A stretch of 44,863 nt of DNA from Chitinophagaceae bacterium (GTDB taxonomy: Bacteria; Bacteroidota; Bacteroidia; Chitinophagales; Chitinophagaceae): the NCBI GenBank assembly GCA_004322425.1, contig SCVJ01000041.1, forward strand, positions 1 to 44,863. The letters are read 5' to 3'. The position numbers were made by a program, and so were the translations under genes. Under the pieces are notes generated by a model. The model made no database searches, was not told the DNA's origin, and saw only the letters and a list, made by a program, of their open reading frames with translations. Each line of letters begins with the position of its first letter. Within the stretch, counting starts at the first letter, position 1. Of the stretch, positions 25,777-34,522 are shown one piece after another.

Positions 25777-27195
25777 ATGTCTACAAATCATGCTTATAGT
25801 TTTTTTGGTGCCGTTGAAAAAAGTTTCGATAAAGCCGCTGTCTTTACAAATTGGGATCCCGGAATTTTGCAACAAATTAAAAAGTGTAACGCAGTTTATA
25901 ATGTGCATTTTCCTGTAAAAATTGGCGATCAAGTGGAAGTAATTGAAGCTTTTCGTGTGCAACATAGCCATCACAAAACTCCTTGCAAAGGTGGTATTCG
26001 TTTTTCTACAGCTGTTAATTTGGATGAAGTAATGGCATTGGCAGCATTAATGACTTATAAATGTGCCATTGTAAATGTTCCTTTTGGTGGTGCAAAAGGG
26101 GGAATTACAATAGACCCAAAAAAATACACTGTCTACGAACTTGAGAAAATAACTCGTCGCTATACATCGGAATTGATCAAGAAAAATTTTATTGGACCAG
26201 GTACAGATGTTCCTGCTCCAGATTACGGAACAGGTGAAAGAGAAATGGCTTGGATTCTGGACACTTATACAACCATGCGCCCCGGTGAAATTGATGCAGC
26301 TGGTTGTGTTACTGGTAAACCAATTTCTCAAGGTGGAGTAAGAGGAAGAAAAGAAGCTACCGGTCTTGGTGTTTTTTATGGCATTCGTGAAATATGCAAG
26401 ATGCCCGACATCATGAAGAAATTAGGACTTAAAGAAGGTATTGCTGGAAAAACTGTTATTGTTCAAGGTTTGGGTAATGTTGGTTACCACGCTGCAAAGT
26501 TTTTCAGAGAAGCTGGTGCAAAAGTGGTTTGCCTTGCAGAACACGATGGTGCTGTCTATAATGATGCAGGTTTGAATGAAGAAGAAGTATTTCAACATAA
26601 AAAACGAACAGGTTCTATTTTAAATTTTCCTGGTTCTAAAAACATTGCAAGTAGTGCTGAAGCACTTGAATTGGAATGTGATATTCTCATCCCAGCTGCA
26701 CTTGAAAATGTTATTGATGGAACGAATGCGCCAAACATTAAAGCAAAAATTATTGCCGAAGCTGCCAATGGTCCATTAACGCCTGAAGCAGATGAAGTAT
26801 TTATTGAAAGAGGTATTTTAGTTGTACCCGATATGTATTTGAATGCAGGTGGAGTTACTGTAAGTTATTTTGAGTGGTTGAAAAATTTAAGCCACGTACG
26901 ATACGGAAGAATGGAAAAAAGATTTACAGAAAATTTAAACGCACATATTATTGGACAACTTGAAGAACTAACTTCAAAAAAAGTAAGCATCAAAGAAAAA
27001 GAATTCATTATGCACGGAGCGGATGAAATTGATTTAGTTTATAGTGGATTGGAAGAGACTATGATAACCGCCACCAATGAAATTATGGATTGTTGGAAAG
27101 CTAACCCGAATATACCGGATATGAGAACCGCGGCTTATGTGGTGGCTATTAATAAAGTAGCTACTAGCTATGCCGAATTAGGAATATTTCCATAA
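25777..27195 (+). CDS. gdhA: Glu/Leu/Phe/Val-family dehydrogenase, probably glutamate dehydrogenase
   Basis: A 472-residue enzyme that interconverts glutamate and 2-oxoglutarate with ammonia. Motifs: [11 protein letters not shown] and the catalytic region [40 protein letters not shown], and the nucleotide-binding loop [14 protein letters not shown]. The C-terminal half has AAANGPLTP and [12 protein letters not shown]. Coenzyme type (NAD or NADP) cannot be fixed by eye. A strong bidirectional terminator follows. A 33-base gap separates it from the CcmD gene, without a recognisable promoter. Confidence 0.9.
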   Translation: MSTNHAYSFFGAVEKSFDKAAVFTNWDPGILQQIKKCNAVYNVHFPVKIGDQVEVIEAFRVQHSHHKTPCKGGIRFSTAVNLDEVMALAALMTYKCAIVNVPFGGAKGGITIDPKKYTVYELEKITRRYTSELIKKNFIGPGTDVPAPDYGTGEREMAWILDTYTTMRPGEIDAAGCVTGKPISQGGVRGRKEATGLGVFYGIREICKMPDIMKKLGLKEGIAGKTVIVQGLGNVGYHAAKFFREAGAKVVCLAEHDGAVYNDAGLNEEEVFQHKKRTGSILNFPGSKNIASSAEALELECDILIPAALENVIDGTNAPNIKAKIIAEAANGPLTPEADEVFIERGILVVPDMYLNAGGVTVSYFEWLKNLSHVRYGRMEKRFTENLNAHIIGQLEELTSKKVSIKEKEFIMHGADEIDLVYSGLEETMITATNEIMDCWKANPNIPDMRTAAYVVAINKVATSYAELGIFP

Positions 27196-27215
27196 AAAAA
27201 TAAACTCAAGCTAAC

Positions 27216-27252
27216 AAAAAATCCATCCCAAAACATTCGGGATGGATTTTTT
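27216..27252. terminator. Strong bidirectional terminator between gdhA and the HsdR-N gene
   Basis: Perfect 14-bp inverted repeat (AAAAAATCCATCCC with GGGATGGATTTTTT) around a nine-base loop. The A and T runs at the ends give a U tract in either direction, serving gdhA on plus and the 27264 gene on minus. Confidence 0.9.
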
Positions 27253-27263
27253 GTTTTAGAGAA

Positions 27264-27701
27264 TTATTTCCATTCAGGTAAGTTTGAAATTTCTTGTAGA
27301 GAGTTTTCCAATTTTTCCCACCCATAACAACTATCACCGTTAGTAATTATTAAAAATATAGCTGGCACAGAAATATTATATCTTAATATTTGTTGCAGTA
27401 CATTTTCATCCAAATTTATAGTGGGAGCTTTGCATTCTATCAGCATCCAAGGCTTATGATTTTTATCATAAACAAGAATGTCAAATCTTTTTTTTAGCTC
27501 CCCAAGCTTAATTTCTTTTTCTACTGCAATTTTTAATATCGGATAATTCATTACTTGCACCAAGTACTGAATAAAATTCTGCCGCACCCATTCCTCATCT
27601 GTAAGTTCAATCCAAGATTTGCGAACTGAATCAAAAATTAATTCCTTGTTTTCAACTTTTTTAATTCGAAACTTCGGATGTGGATATTTTACATTTATCA
27701 T
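27264..27701 (-). CDS. Stand-alone type I restriction HsdR-N-like domain protein
   Basis: A 145-residue protein matching the HsdR N-terminal (HSDR_N_2-like) nuclease domain on its own. The PD-(D/E)xK core is visible: RFDILVYDKNHKPWMLIECKAP, with the Asp in FDIL and the E-x-K in ECK, then a later Q-x-L-RY segment (LQQILRYNISV). The helicase/translocase part of HsdR is absent and no hsdM or hsdS is near, so it is not a complete restriction system. Similar orphans are frequent in Bacteroidota and their role is unknown to me. It is divergent from the AMP nucleosidase gene, 30 bases away, with a possible TATTTTTG box at 27706-27713 very near its ATG. Confidence 0.75.
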   Translation of the reverse strand: MINVKYPHPKFRIKKVENKELIFDSVRKSWIELTDEEWVRQNFIQYLVQVMNYPILKIAVEKEIKLGELKKRFDILVYDKNHKPWMLIECKAPTINLDENVLQQILRYNISVPAIFLIITNGDSCYGWEKLENSLQEISNLPEWK

Positions 27702-27731
27702 CTCTCAAAAATAATTGTTTAAATTCGAGCC

Positions 27732-28502
27732 ATGAATACAAAACAAGAGATTGTAAAAAATTGGCTTCCTCGTTATACTGGAGAAAAAATCAAAAATTTT
27801 GGCAAGTATATCTTACTTACCAATTTCAGTAATTATGTTTCCCTTTTTGCTAAATGGAATAATGTTCCCTTTATGGGACAGGATAAACCCATGCAATGTG
27901 CAACGGCAGGAGATATTAGCATTATTAATTTTGGAATGGGAAGCCCAACAGCAGCAACAATAATGGATTTACTAACTGCAATTGAACCAAAGGCGGTTTT
28001 ATTTCTTGGAAAATGTGGTGGCCTGAAAAAAAGAAATAAGCTAGGTGATTTGATTTTACCCATTGCAGCCATTCGGGGCGAAGGAACAAGTAATGATTAT
28101 TTTCCCAAAGAAGTACCGGCTTTACCGGCATTTGCTTTACAAAAAGCAGTTTCTACAACCATTCGTGATAGTAAGATTGATTATTGGACAGGTACAGTTT
28201 ATACAACGAATAGAAGAGTGTGGGAGCACGATAAAGCATTTAAAGAATATCTTCTAAAAATTAGGGCCTACGCAATCGACATGGAAACAGCTACTATTTT
28301 TACAGTTGGATTTTATAATAAAATTCCTACGGGTGCTTTGTTATTGGTAAGCGACCAGCCCATGGTTCCCGATGGTGTAAAAACAGAAGCCAGCGATAAA
28401 AAAGTAACTTCGAAATATGTTGACACACATCTGAGAATAGGAATCGAATCACTAAAACAACTGGTCGATGATGGGTTGACGGTACGCCACTTACGCTTTT
28501 AA
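27732..28502 (+). CDS. amn: AMP nucleosidase (short Bacteroidota form)
   Basis: A 256-residue phosphorylase-fold protein that would cleave AMP to adenine and ribose-5-phosphate. Seen: INFGMGSPTAATIMDLL, FLGKCGGLKK, AIRGEGTSNDYFP and the nucleoside-binding segment AIDMETATIFTVGF, then LVSDQPM with the catalytic Asp. It lacks the extra N-terminal domain of E. coli Amn, which fits the shorter family annotated as AMP nucleosidase in Bacteroidota. A different purine-nucleosidase specificity is possible. Divergent from the HsdR-N gene; queA follows 229 bases later. Confidence 0.8.
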   Translation: MNTKQEIVKNWLPRYTGEKIKNFGKYILLTNFSNYVSLFAKWNNVPFMGQDKPMQCATAGDISIINFGMGSPTAATIMDLLTAIEPKAVLFLGKCGGLKKRNKLGDLILPIAAIRGEGTSNDYFPKEVPALPAFALQKAVSTTIRDSKIDYWTGTVYTTNRRVWEHDKAFKEYLLKIRAYAIDMETATIFTVGFYNKIPTGALLLVSDQPMVPDGVKTEASDKKVTSKYVDTHLRIGIESLKQLVDDGLTVRHLRF

Positions 28503-28574
28503 CAATTAGCCCACTAAAGATTCCTCGTATCAAGAACGCAAATTTTTGATTTTCGTTTCTTAGTTTAAATATCT

Positions 28575-28582
28575 TACTTTTG
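28575..28582 (+). promoter_or_regulatory. Candidate -7 box of queA
   Basis: TACTTTTG matches TAnnTTTG. Transcription would begin near 28590, leaving a leader of about 140 bases before the queA ATG. No TTG at a normal -33 distance. Confidence 0.55.
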
Positions 28583-28597
28583 CCCACTTTTAAAACT

Positions 28598-28712
28598 AGC
28601 CAAAAAATGACTCAGCCCGGTGCCGTAAGACCGGACTCATTCGTTTCGTTTTAATTTCGAACAGCGATTTTTTTTCAGCTACTTCATCCGCATAGGGTTT
28701 GTGTCATTGGCT
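28598..28712 (+). ncRNA. Candidate structured 5' leader of queA (no known class recognised)
   Basis: A closing stem can be drawn between AGCC/AATGAC (28598-28601, 28606-28611) and GTCATT/GGCT (28703-28712), ten base pairs with a four-A bulge. Inside it a hairpin CCGGT/ACCGG (28617-28621 with 28630-28634) has an eight-base loop. A 15-codon frame ATG...TAA (28607-28654, MTQPGAVRPDSFVSF) lies in the same segment. queA starts 20 bases after the closing stem. This is inference from pairing by eye; I do not recognise a preQ1, SAM or other described class. Confidence 0.35.
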
Positions 28713-28731
28713 TTAACGAATTTTTCAACTT

Positions 28732-29781
28732 ATGAAACTTACCCAATTTCGCTTCGATTTACCGCTAAATCTTATTGCTCAAACACCTGCTAAAAGACGC
28801 GAAGATGCCCGAATGATGGTAGTTCATCGCCATACAGGTCAAATTGAAAACAAACACTTTCGCGATGTGCTAGATTACTTCGACGACAAAGATGTATTTG
28901 TTGTGAATAATACAAAAGTTTTTCCTGCTCGCATGTATGGAAGAAAAGAAAAAACGGGTGCAAAAATTGAAGTTTTCCTTTTAAGAGAACTCAATAAACC
29001 CAATCGTCTTTGGGATGTTATTGTGGATCCTGCAAGAAAAATTCGTGTTGGCAATAAATTATATTTTGGCGACAATGAAGAGTTGGTAGCAGAAGTTATT
29101 GATAATACAACTAGCCGAGGAAGAACAATTCGCTTTTTATGGGAAAATTCTGAAGAAGAGTTTCGTGGTATGTTGGAAAAATTGGGTGAAACACCATTGC
29201 CTAAATATATTAAGCGTAAACCCGATGAAGAAGATAAAGAACGTTATCAAACCGTTTATGCAAAATTGGAAGGCGCTGTTGCTGCTCCAAGTGCTGGCTT
29301 ACACTTTAGTCGCGAATTGATTAAGCGTTTAGAAATAAAAGGTATCCGTTTTTCAGAAATAACTCTACATACCGGACTTGGAACATTTCGTCCCATTGAA
29401 GTAGAAGATTTAAGCAAACATAAAATGGACGGTGAGTATTATAAAATTGATGACATTGCTTGCAATATTGTAAATAAAGCAAAAGAAAAAGGGAATCGTA
29501 TTTGTTCAGTTGGCACAACAACTATGCGCGGTCTTGAAACTTCTTTTACTGCAAATAAATTATTGAAACCTTCTGAAGGATGGACGAATACTTTCATTCA
29601 TCCCCCGTATAATTTCAATATTGCTGATTCATTAATTACGAATTTCCATTTACCTACAACAAGTTTGTTAATTATGACCGCTGCTTTTGCCGGCTATGAG
29701 TTGACGATGGAAGCTTATAAAAAAGCGATAAAAGATAAATATCGTTTCTTTAGTTATGGCGATGCGATGCTCGTAATTTAA
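28732..29781 (+). CDS. queA: S-adenosylmethionine:tRNA ribosyltransferase-isomerase
   Basis: A 349-residue enzyme that transfers the ribosyl part of SAM to preQ1 at position 34 of tRNA to give epoxyqueuosine. Motifs: [22 protein letters not shown] at the N-terminus, [26 protein letters not shown], the [13 protein letters not shown] loop, [11 protein letters not shown], and the end [18 protein letters not shown]. It covers the full family length. Its tRNA targets include tRNA-Tyr(GTA), present in the window. It converges with lysC, 15 bases between stops. The 5' leader may be regulatory. Confidence 0.95.
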   Translation: MKLTQFRFDLPLNLIAQTPAKRREDARMMVVHRHTGQIENKHFRDVLDYFDDKDVFVVNNTKVFPARMYGRKEKTGAKIEVFLLRELNKPNRLWDVIVDPARKIRVGNKLYFGDNEELVAEVIDNTTSRGRTIRFLWENSEEEFRGMLEKLGETPLPKYIKRKPDEEDKERYQTVYAKLEGAVAAPSAGLHFSRELIKRLEIKGIRFSEITLHTGLGTFRPIEVEDLSKHKMDGEYYKIDDIACNIVNKAKEKGNRICSVGTTTMRGLETSFTANKLLKPSEGWTNTFIHPPYNFNIADSLITNFHLPTTSLLIMTAAFAGYELTMEAYKKAIKDKYRFFSYGDAMLVI

Positions 29782-29796
29782 TTAGAAAAAAAATCA

Positions 29797-31119
29797 CTAT
29801 TCCAAACCAAACAGTCCAAGATTTAATTGTTGAAGCACGAGTTTTTTATCTGCTGCTGCAACTAGCAGTGTAATATTATGTGGACTGCCTCCATAAGAAA
29901 CCATTCGAACGGGGATATTGGCAATAGCGTTAAATAATTTTTTTATTATTTCATCGGTTTTAGAAATTTCATTCCCAACAACTGAAATGATTGTTTGATT
30001 TTCTTCAAAATCAATGTTCCCGAATGTTGTTAGTTCCTTTAGAATTTCTTTTAAATACGTTTGATTATCAATAGTAAGAGAAACAGCAACCTCAGAAGTT
30101 GTAATCATATCAATTGATGTTTTGTATTTTTCAAAAACTTCAAATATTTTACGAAGAAATCCATACGCCAGTAACATACGACTACTTTTAATTCTTATTA
30201 CAGTAATGTTATCTTTAGCTGCAATAGCCTTCACTCCTACCGATCCCGCAATTTGAGTAATGGTTGTTCCTTTTGCTTCGGGAAACATAGTATTCAACAA
30301 TTTTACAGGAATATTATGCAACTGCGCCGGCCATATTGATGCCGGATGTAAAATTTTTGCACCGAAATAAGCCAACTCCGCTGCTTCATCAAAACTCATG
30401 TTTTCAATGGGAACTGTTTTTTTTACAACTCGAGGATCATTATTATGAATTCCATCTATATCTGTCCAGATCTCGCAAACACTTGCATGAATGGCTGCAG
30501 CAATTAATGAAGCAGTATAATCACTTCCTCCCCGTTTCAAATTATCGACTTCCCCTTTTGCATTTTTGCAAATAAACCCTTGTGTTATAAATATTTTCTT
30601 ATCGCTATGTTGCTGTATCAATTTTTTCAACTTGATTTCTATCGCTGCAAGTTCAGGTTCTTCATTCTCATCAATACTCATAAAATCAAGCGCAGAAATT
30701 AATTGGTGATTGATCCCTTTTTCTTCTAAGTAAACACTAAATAGTTTTGTAGATAATAACTCGCCTTGTGCCAGTAGGTCTTTACTCAACGATTCACTAA
30801 ATGAAATGCGGAGAATGATAGTAAGAAATTCAAAATGCGCTGTAACAATCTCTTTTGCTTTAGTAATAAAACCAGGCTGTTGTAAAAGTTTTATAATGAA
30901 CTGATGATAGTGAGCTTCAAGCTTTTCTATTTGCAATTTCGCTTTATCTCGTTCTCCTGCTGCAATCAATTCGCCGATAGAAACAAGAGAGTTAGTTGTT
31001 CCGCTCAAGGCACTTAGCACAACAATTTTTGATTCTTGATCTTTAGAAATTAATTCCGCAACTTGTTGCATCCTTTCTGGTTTTCCCACAGACGTACCTC
31101 CAAACTTCATTACCTTCAT
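29797..31119 (-). CDS. lysC: Aspartate kinase (monofunctional)
   Basis: A 440-residue enzyme that phosphorylates aspartate, the entry step for lysine, threonine, methionine and diaminopimelate. It starts MKVMKFGGTSVGKPERM (KFGGTS motif), has the substrate segment GFICKNAKGEVDNLKRGGSDYTAS, and two C-terminal ACT regulatory domains (from about residue 300) that suggest feedback inhibition. I use ATG 31117-31119; a GTG directly before it is in frame but adds only one residue. No homoserine dehydrogenase fusion. Convergent with queA. Confidence 0.93.
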   Translation of the reverse strand: MKVMKFGGTSVGKPERMQQVAELISKDQESKIVVLSALSGTTNSLVSIGELIAAGERDKAKLQIEKLEAHYHQFIIKLLQQPGFITKAKEIVTAHFEFLTIILRISFSESLSKDLLAQGELLSTKLFSVYLEEKGINHQLISALDFMSIDENEEPELAAIEIKLKKLIQQHSDKKIFITQGFICKNAKGEVDNLKRGGSDYTASLIAAAIHASVCEIWTDIDGIHNNDPRVVKKTVPIENMSFDEAAELAYFGAKILHPASIWPAQLHNIPVKLLNTMFPEAKGTTITQIAGSVGVKAIAAKDNITVIRIKSSRMLLAYGFLRKIFEVFEKYKTSIDMITTSEVAVSLTIDNQTYLKEILKELTTFGNIDFEENQTIISVVGNEISKTDEIIKKLFNAIANIPVRMVSYGGSPHNITLLVAAADKKLVLQQLNLGLFGLE

Positions 31120-31210
31120 CACATCAAAATTTTTAACCTCTAATTACAGAATAAATTATAAAAGAGTGCAAAGATAATGGCAGAGCAGAATTTCTTTAAA
31201 GATATCAAGC

Positions 31211-31238
31211 AAAAAAATGCCTCGAAAAATTCGAGGCA
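31211..31238 (-). terminator. Intrinsic terminator after ssb
   Basis: Minus-strand hairpin TGCCTCGAA/TTCGAGGCA (three-base loop) followed by seven T residues, 16 bases past the ssb stop. It insulates lysC from ssb. Confidence 0.88.
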
Positions 31239-31253
31239 CTAACTTGTTAAAAA

Positions 31254-31664
31254 TTAAAAGGGTAAATCATCTGTGGCATCCGACACATCTGGTGAATTTG
31301 AAGTATCACTTTTTGCAACTGGAGAAGTTTGATTATTTCCATCAATTCCTCTTCCTCCCAATAATTGTACTTCTCTCACACGAAGTGATAAAGAAGCTCC
31401 AGCCGTTCCATCTTGCCTTGTAAATGATCTTACTTCTGGTTGACCTTCTACAAATACTTGCTTCCCTTTTGTTAGATATTGTGCCAAAGCAGTTTTATCT
31501 GTCCAATAGGCACAATCAACCCAAGTAGTTTTTTCTTGGTTATTGCCTTGCCCATCGCGATATTTTTCGGTGTGGGCAATTGTAAAGTTGATAACGTTTT
31601 TACCATTCACGGTGTTTACCACGCAGTCTTTGCCGAGGTTTCCAATTACTTGCATTTTAATCAT
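31254..31664 (-). CDS. ssb: Single-stranded DNA-binding protein
   Basis: A 136-residue OB-fold protein beginning MIKMQVIGNLGKDCVV at ATG 31662-31664; an upstream in-frame TTG is not needed. The OB core includes NFTIAHTEKYRDG, KTTWVDCAYW and VFVEGQPEVRSF, and the low-complexity Ser/Asp-rich linker ends in the acidic tip DDLPF, which binds partner proteins of replication and repair. It has its own terminator. Confidence 0.95.
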   Translation of the reverse strand: MIKMQVIGNLGKDCVVNTVNGKNVINFTIAHTEKYRDGQGNNQEKTTWVDCAYWTDKTALAQYLTKGKQVFVEGQPEVRSFTRQDGTAGASLSLRVREVQLLGGRGIDGNNQTSPVAKSDTSNSPDVSDATDDLPF

Positions 31665-31781
31665 AGTGCTCAATTTTTTACGTACATAAATTTATTTACA
31701 ATGGCAAAGTAATACTTTTTACAATGAATGAACAATACTACTTATCGGTATATTTTAGAAAAATTGGATGACTCATTTTTT

Positions 31782-34358
31782 CTATTCCTCAGTTCTCGCC
31801 GAAGCCGATTCTATTATATTTCCAAAAAAGATAGCATTCATAAACAATTTTGTACCTCCCAACCAAAATGCTCTAAAATTTGGATTATCAGCAATATTAA
31901 TAATCCGTCCAATTCCAATCGTATTGACTATAACGGAAGCTGAATTTTTAATGGCATCTTTATTTTCTTTGCTAATCCAACCACTTTGCAATGGAGTTGT
32001 TCCGTAAAAAAATGGAGTAGCGTATGAATTTTTACTTTTTTCCATAAAAACTTTATTTGCCTTAAATAGACTTACCATTTTTTGGTTATAACCATAAGCT
32101 AATGGATGTGTCAAATCAATTTGCGCTCCGAAAATAGCCCCACTCATTTGTTGTGCTCCATCAATTTGTTCTCTTCCAATATAATTTACCCTTACAGTAC
32201 TATCAACAGCAATTTTTGGCTTTTTGAATTTTACATCTGAAATCCCATTTTGCGCAGCCCAACTAACAGCTTCTTCTGTTAAAATCAAAACACCACCTTC
32301 TTGAACCCAAGATTTTAATTTTTCTTTATTGAGATTAGCATAATTACCTCCCACCAATATCATACTATTAAATTTACTTAAGTCGGTTTGGTTAAACGTT
32401 GCAATTTCTAAATGAGTAGAAGGTATATTCATTCGTTGATCGAGTAAATGCCAAATTTCGCCAGCATCTGTAGCGTTAACACCTGTTCCAACTAGCATAG
32501 CCAAAGAAGGTTTAGTGAGAGAGACAAACTTACTACTTCCCAAATCTACTCCAACAACTGAAGTACCAGAATTCACTTCTGTAATACTTAATTCATATTT
32601 TTTGGAAACATTTTCCAGAATTTCGAATGTTTTTTCGCTCGATAAGTTTTGCATCTTAACTGGAATTAAAATGCTTCCATAATCAAAAGAATACTTTTCG
32701 CCATTGATTTCAAGTTTTATGGGAGAAGTTGCCACTTTTGTAATTAATCCACTTGATTGCAATTCAAATAAAGCCGCCGGTGCATATAGATTATCCCAAC
32801 GCATAATGTAAGCATAGTCAGATTGTTTAATTTTACTTTCAACTTTGCTTTCAACAATTTCTACCAAACTACCCTGTTGTGTCGCACTGTATGAATCAGC
32901 AGTGAGCTCTTTATAATCAAGTCCGAAAGCCAACGGCATTGTCCAAGCGGTAATATCATAAAACAAGCTATCCCTATACGTTAATGTCTTATCGAAAATT
33001 GTTCTAATAATTTTATACTTAGATTGATTACTTGGAACAAGATAATGATGTCCTTTTTGAAATTTCTGTCCATCTACTACAAAGTCTTTTTGTAATTCAA
33101 ACACTTTTATTTGATGGCGCTGGAGCATTTGAATAAATAATTTTGTTTTAGAAATATCTGTTGCATCTCCAAAAACATACCCTTTTATTGAGCTAGTAGC
33201 AGACTCTTCCATTGAACTCTTATAAAATTCTCGCTGCCATTCTAAAAACTCTTTTCTTAATTCCTTTGCACCTTCTAAAGTTGAAAGTGTAGCTGTAAAT
33301 TGATTTTTAATAGTGAATTGAAACTTCAATATTCCATTACTAGTTTGTTGAGCATGCCCTCTTGATGATGCCTGTTCGAACAAAATTCCAATTGCTCCAT
33401 TAATGTCAGGATAAGTAGAACCTTTGCCATAATAAAAATCATCGTAATTTTCTTTAGTAAAATAAAGAGACCCTATTTTATCTAAAAATTTTGCGTGATA
33501 CTTTCCAAGTTTGCCAGTTAACTCTTGATTTTTTTCAGGAGTTAATGGATTAACTCGAGAAGGAACTCCTGGTTGAAAAAAGAACGAAGCATTACTTCCC
33601 TGTTCGTGATGATCTGTTAAAATATTAGGATTCCAGCGGTGAAACCATTGAAGTCTGTTTTGACTTTCTACGTGTACACTTGGTAACCAATCTCGATTTA
33701 AGTCGAACCAATAATGGTTAAATCTTCCTCCTGGCCATACTTCGTTAAACTCTCGGCTGCTTGAATTAGTAACTAAATTCTTGCTCTTATGTTGATTTAC
33801 CCAAGTAGAAAATCGTTGTAATCCATCTGGATTAAATGAAGGATCAAAAAGAATAACTGTATTTTCAAGTAATTCGTCAATTGCTTTTCCTTGAGCTGCC
33901 GCTAAATAATATGCACTTAATAATGAAGCATTGGAACCGCTTGCTTCATTGCCATGAATGGAATGCCCAATCCAAACAACAATAGGCATATTATCAATGT
34001 TAACTGAAGCAGATACTTTTGGATCACTTAGTAATAAATGTTGTTTTCTAATTTCTTCAAGTCGCTGGTGATTTTTGGGAGATGTGATGATAAGTAAAAC
34101 TTGAGGTCGCCTTTCATACGTAAAACCCATAGTTTCAATTTTCACTCTATCGGGTGCGGCTAAGGCAATTGCTGACATATAATTTACCAAACGATCATGG
34201 GTAATGTGCCATTCTCCAACTTCGTGATGTATAATCTCTTTCGGTTTTGGAATAGCTGGATTATAGCTTACAGATTCTGGTAAATAATAACTCAATTCTT
34301 GTGCAAATAAATTGTTGAGAACTGATGTAAAGCAAAAAATAAATAAAATTTTCTTCAT
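31782..34358 (-). CDS. Secreted M14-family zinc metallocarboxypeptidase
   Basis: About 858 residues from ATG 34356-34358, which gives the signal peptide MKKILFIFCFTSVLNNLFAQ; a longer in-frame start 19 codons upstream would bury it. The M14 domain (residues 40-380) has zinc ligands H135 and E138 in GHSIHGNEASG and H250 in LTDHHEQG, and a catalytic-type Glu, E328 in LFEQAS. From about residue 660 it has a GATase-1-like region (LVGGNYANLNKEKLKSWVQ, GGVLILTEEAVSWA), a combination I recall in large Bacteroidota M14 proteins. No T9SS sorting domain is evident, so it is probably periplasmic. Substrate unknown. Confidence 0.85.
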   Translation of the reverse strand: MKKILFIFCFTSVLNNLFAQELSYYLPESVSYNPAIPKPKEIIHHEVGEWHITHDRLVNYMSAIALAAPDRVKIETMGFTYERRPQVLLIITSPKNHQRLEEIRKQHLLLSDPKVSASVNIDNMPIVVWIGHSIHGNEASGSNASLLSAYYLAAAQGKAIDELLENTVILFDPSFNPDGLQRFSTWVNQHKSKNLVTNSSSREFNEVWPGGRFNHYWFDLNRDWLPSVHVESQNRLQWFHRWNPNILTDHHEQGSNASFFFQPGVPSRVNPLTPEKNQELTGKLGKYHAKFLDKIGSLYFTKENYDDFYYGKGSTYPDINGAIGILFEQASSRGHAQQTSNGILKFQFTIKNQFTATLSTLEGAKELRKEFLEWQREFYKSSMEESATSSIKGYVFGDATDISKTKLFIQMLQRHQIKVFELQKDFVVDGQKFQKGHHYLVPSNQSKYKIIRTIFDKTLTYRDSLFYDITAWTMPLAFGLDYKELTADSYSATQQGSLVEIVESKVESKIKQSDYAYIMRWDNLYAPAALFELQSSGLITKVATSPIKLEINGEKYSFDYGSILIPVKMQNLSSEKTFEILENVSKKYELSITEVNSGTSVVGVDLGSSKFVSLTKPSLAMLVGTGVNATDAGEIWHLLDQRMNIPSTHLEIATFNQTDLSKFNSMILVGGNYANLNKEKLKSWVQEGGVLILTEEAVSWAAQNGISDVKFKKPKIAVDSTVRVNYIGREQIDGAQQMSGAIFGAQIDLTHPLAYGYNQKMVSLFKANKVFMEKSKNSYATPFFYGTTPLQSGWISKENKDAIKNSASVIVNTIGIGRIINIADNPNFRAFWLGGTKLFMNAIFFGNIIESASARTEE

Positions 34359-34493
34359 AAAAATTAGATTAATATAATGTGAAAGATAAGCATTTGCAAC
34401 TCTAAATTCACTCATAAAGCATACTTCAATTTGAATGGCAAATACCTCATTTTAGTGGTAATCAGCTCCATATTTCATCCCGCCCCATCGTCG

Positions 34494-34501
34494 TATATTT
34501 G
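34494..34501 (+). promoter_or_regulatory. Candidate -7 box of mnmA
   Basis: TATATTTG, 21 bases before the ATG at 34523. It overlaps an in-frame TTG at 34499, which argues against that codon as a start. Confidence 0.55.
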
Positions 34502-34522
34502 CAGTTAGCAATTTTCAAAAAA

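Noticed and set aside
27706-27713. TATTTTTG as promoter of the HsdR-N gene
   Set aside because: It lies only five bases before the ATG, which would make an almost leaderless mRNA; kept only as a remark in the gene entry.
28583-28731. SRP 4.5S RNA, 6S RNA or a hammerhead ribozyme in the queA leader
   Set aside because: No GGAA/GAAGCAGC-type SRP core, no long 6S-like bulged hairpin, and the minus-strand CGGATGA...GAAA resemblance lacks the CUGANGA core and stem II.
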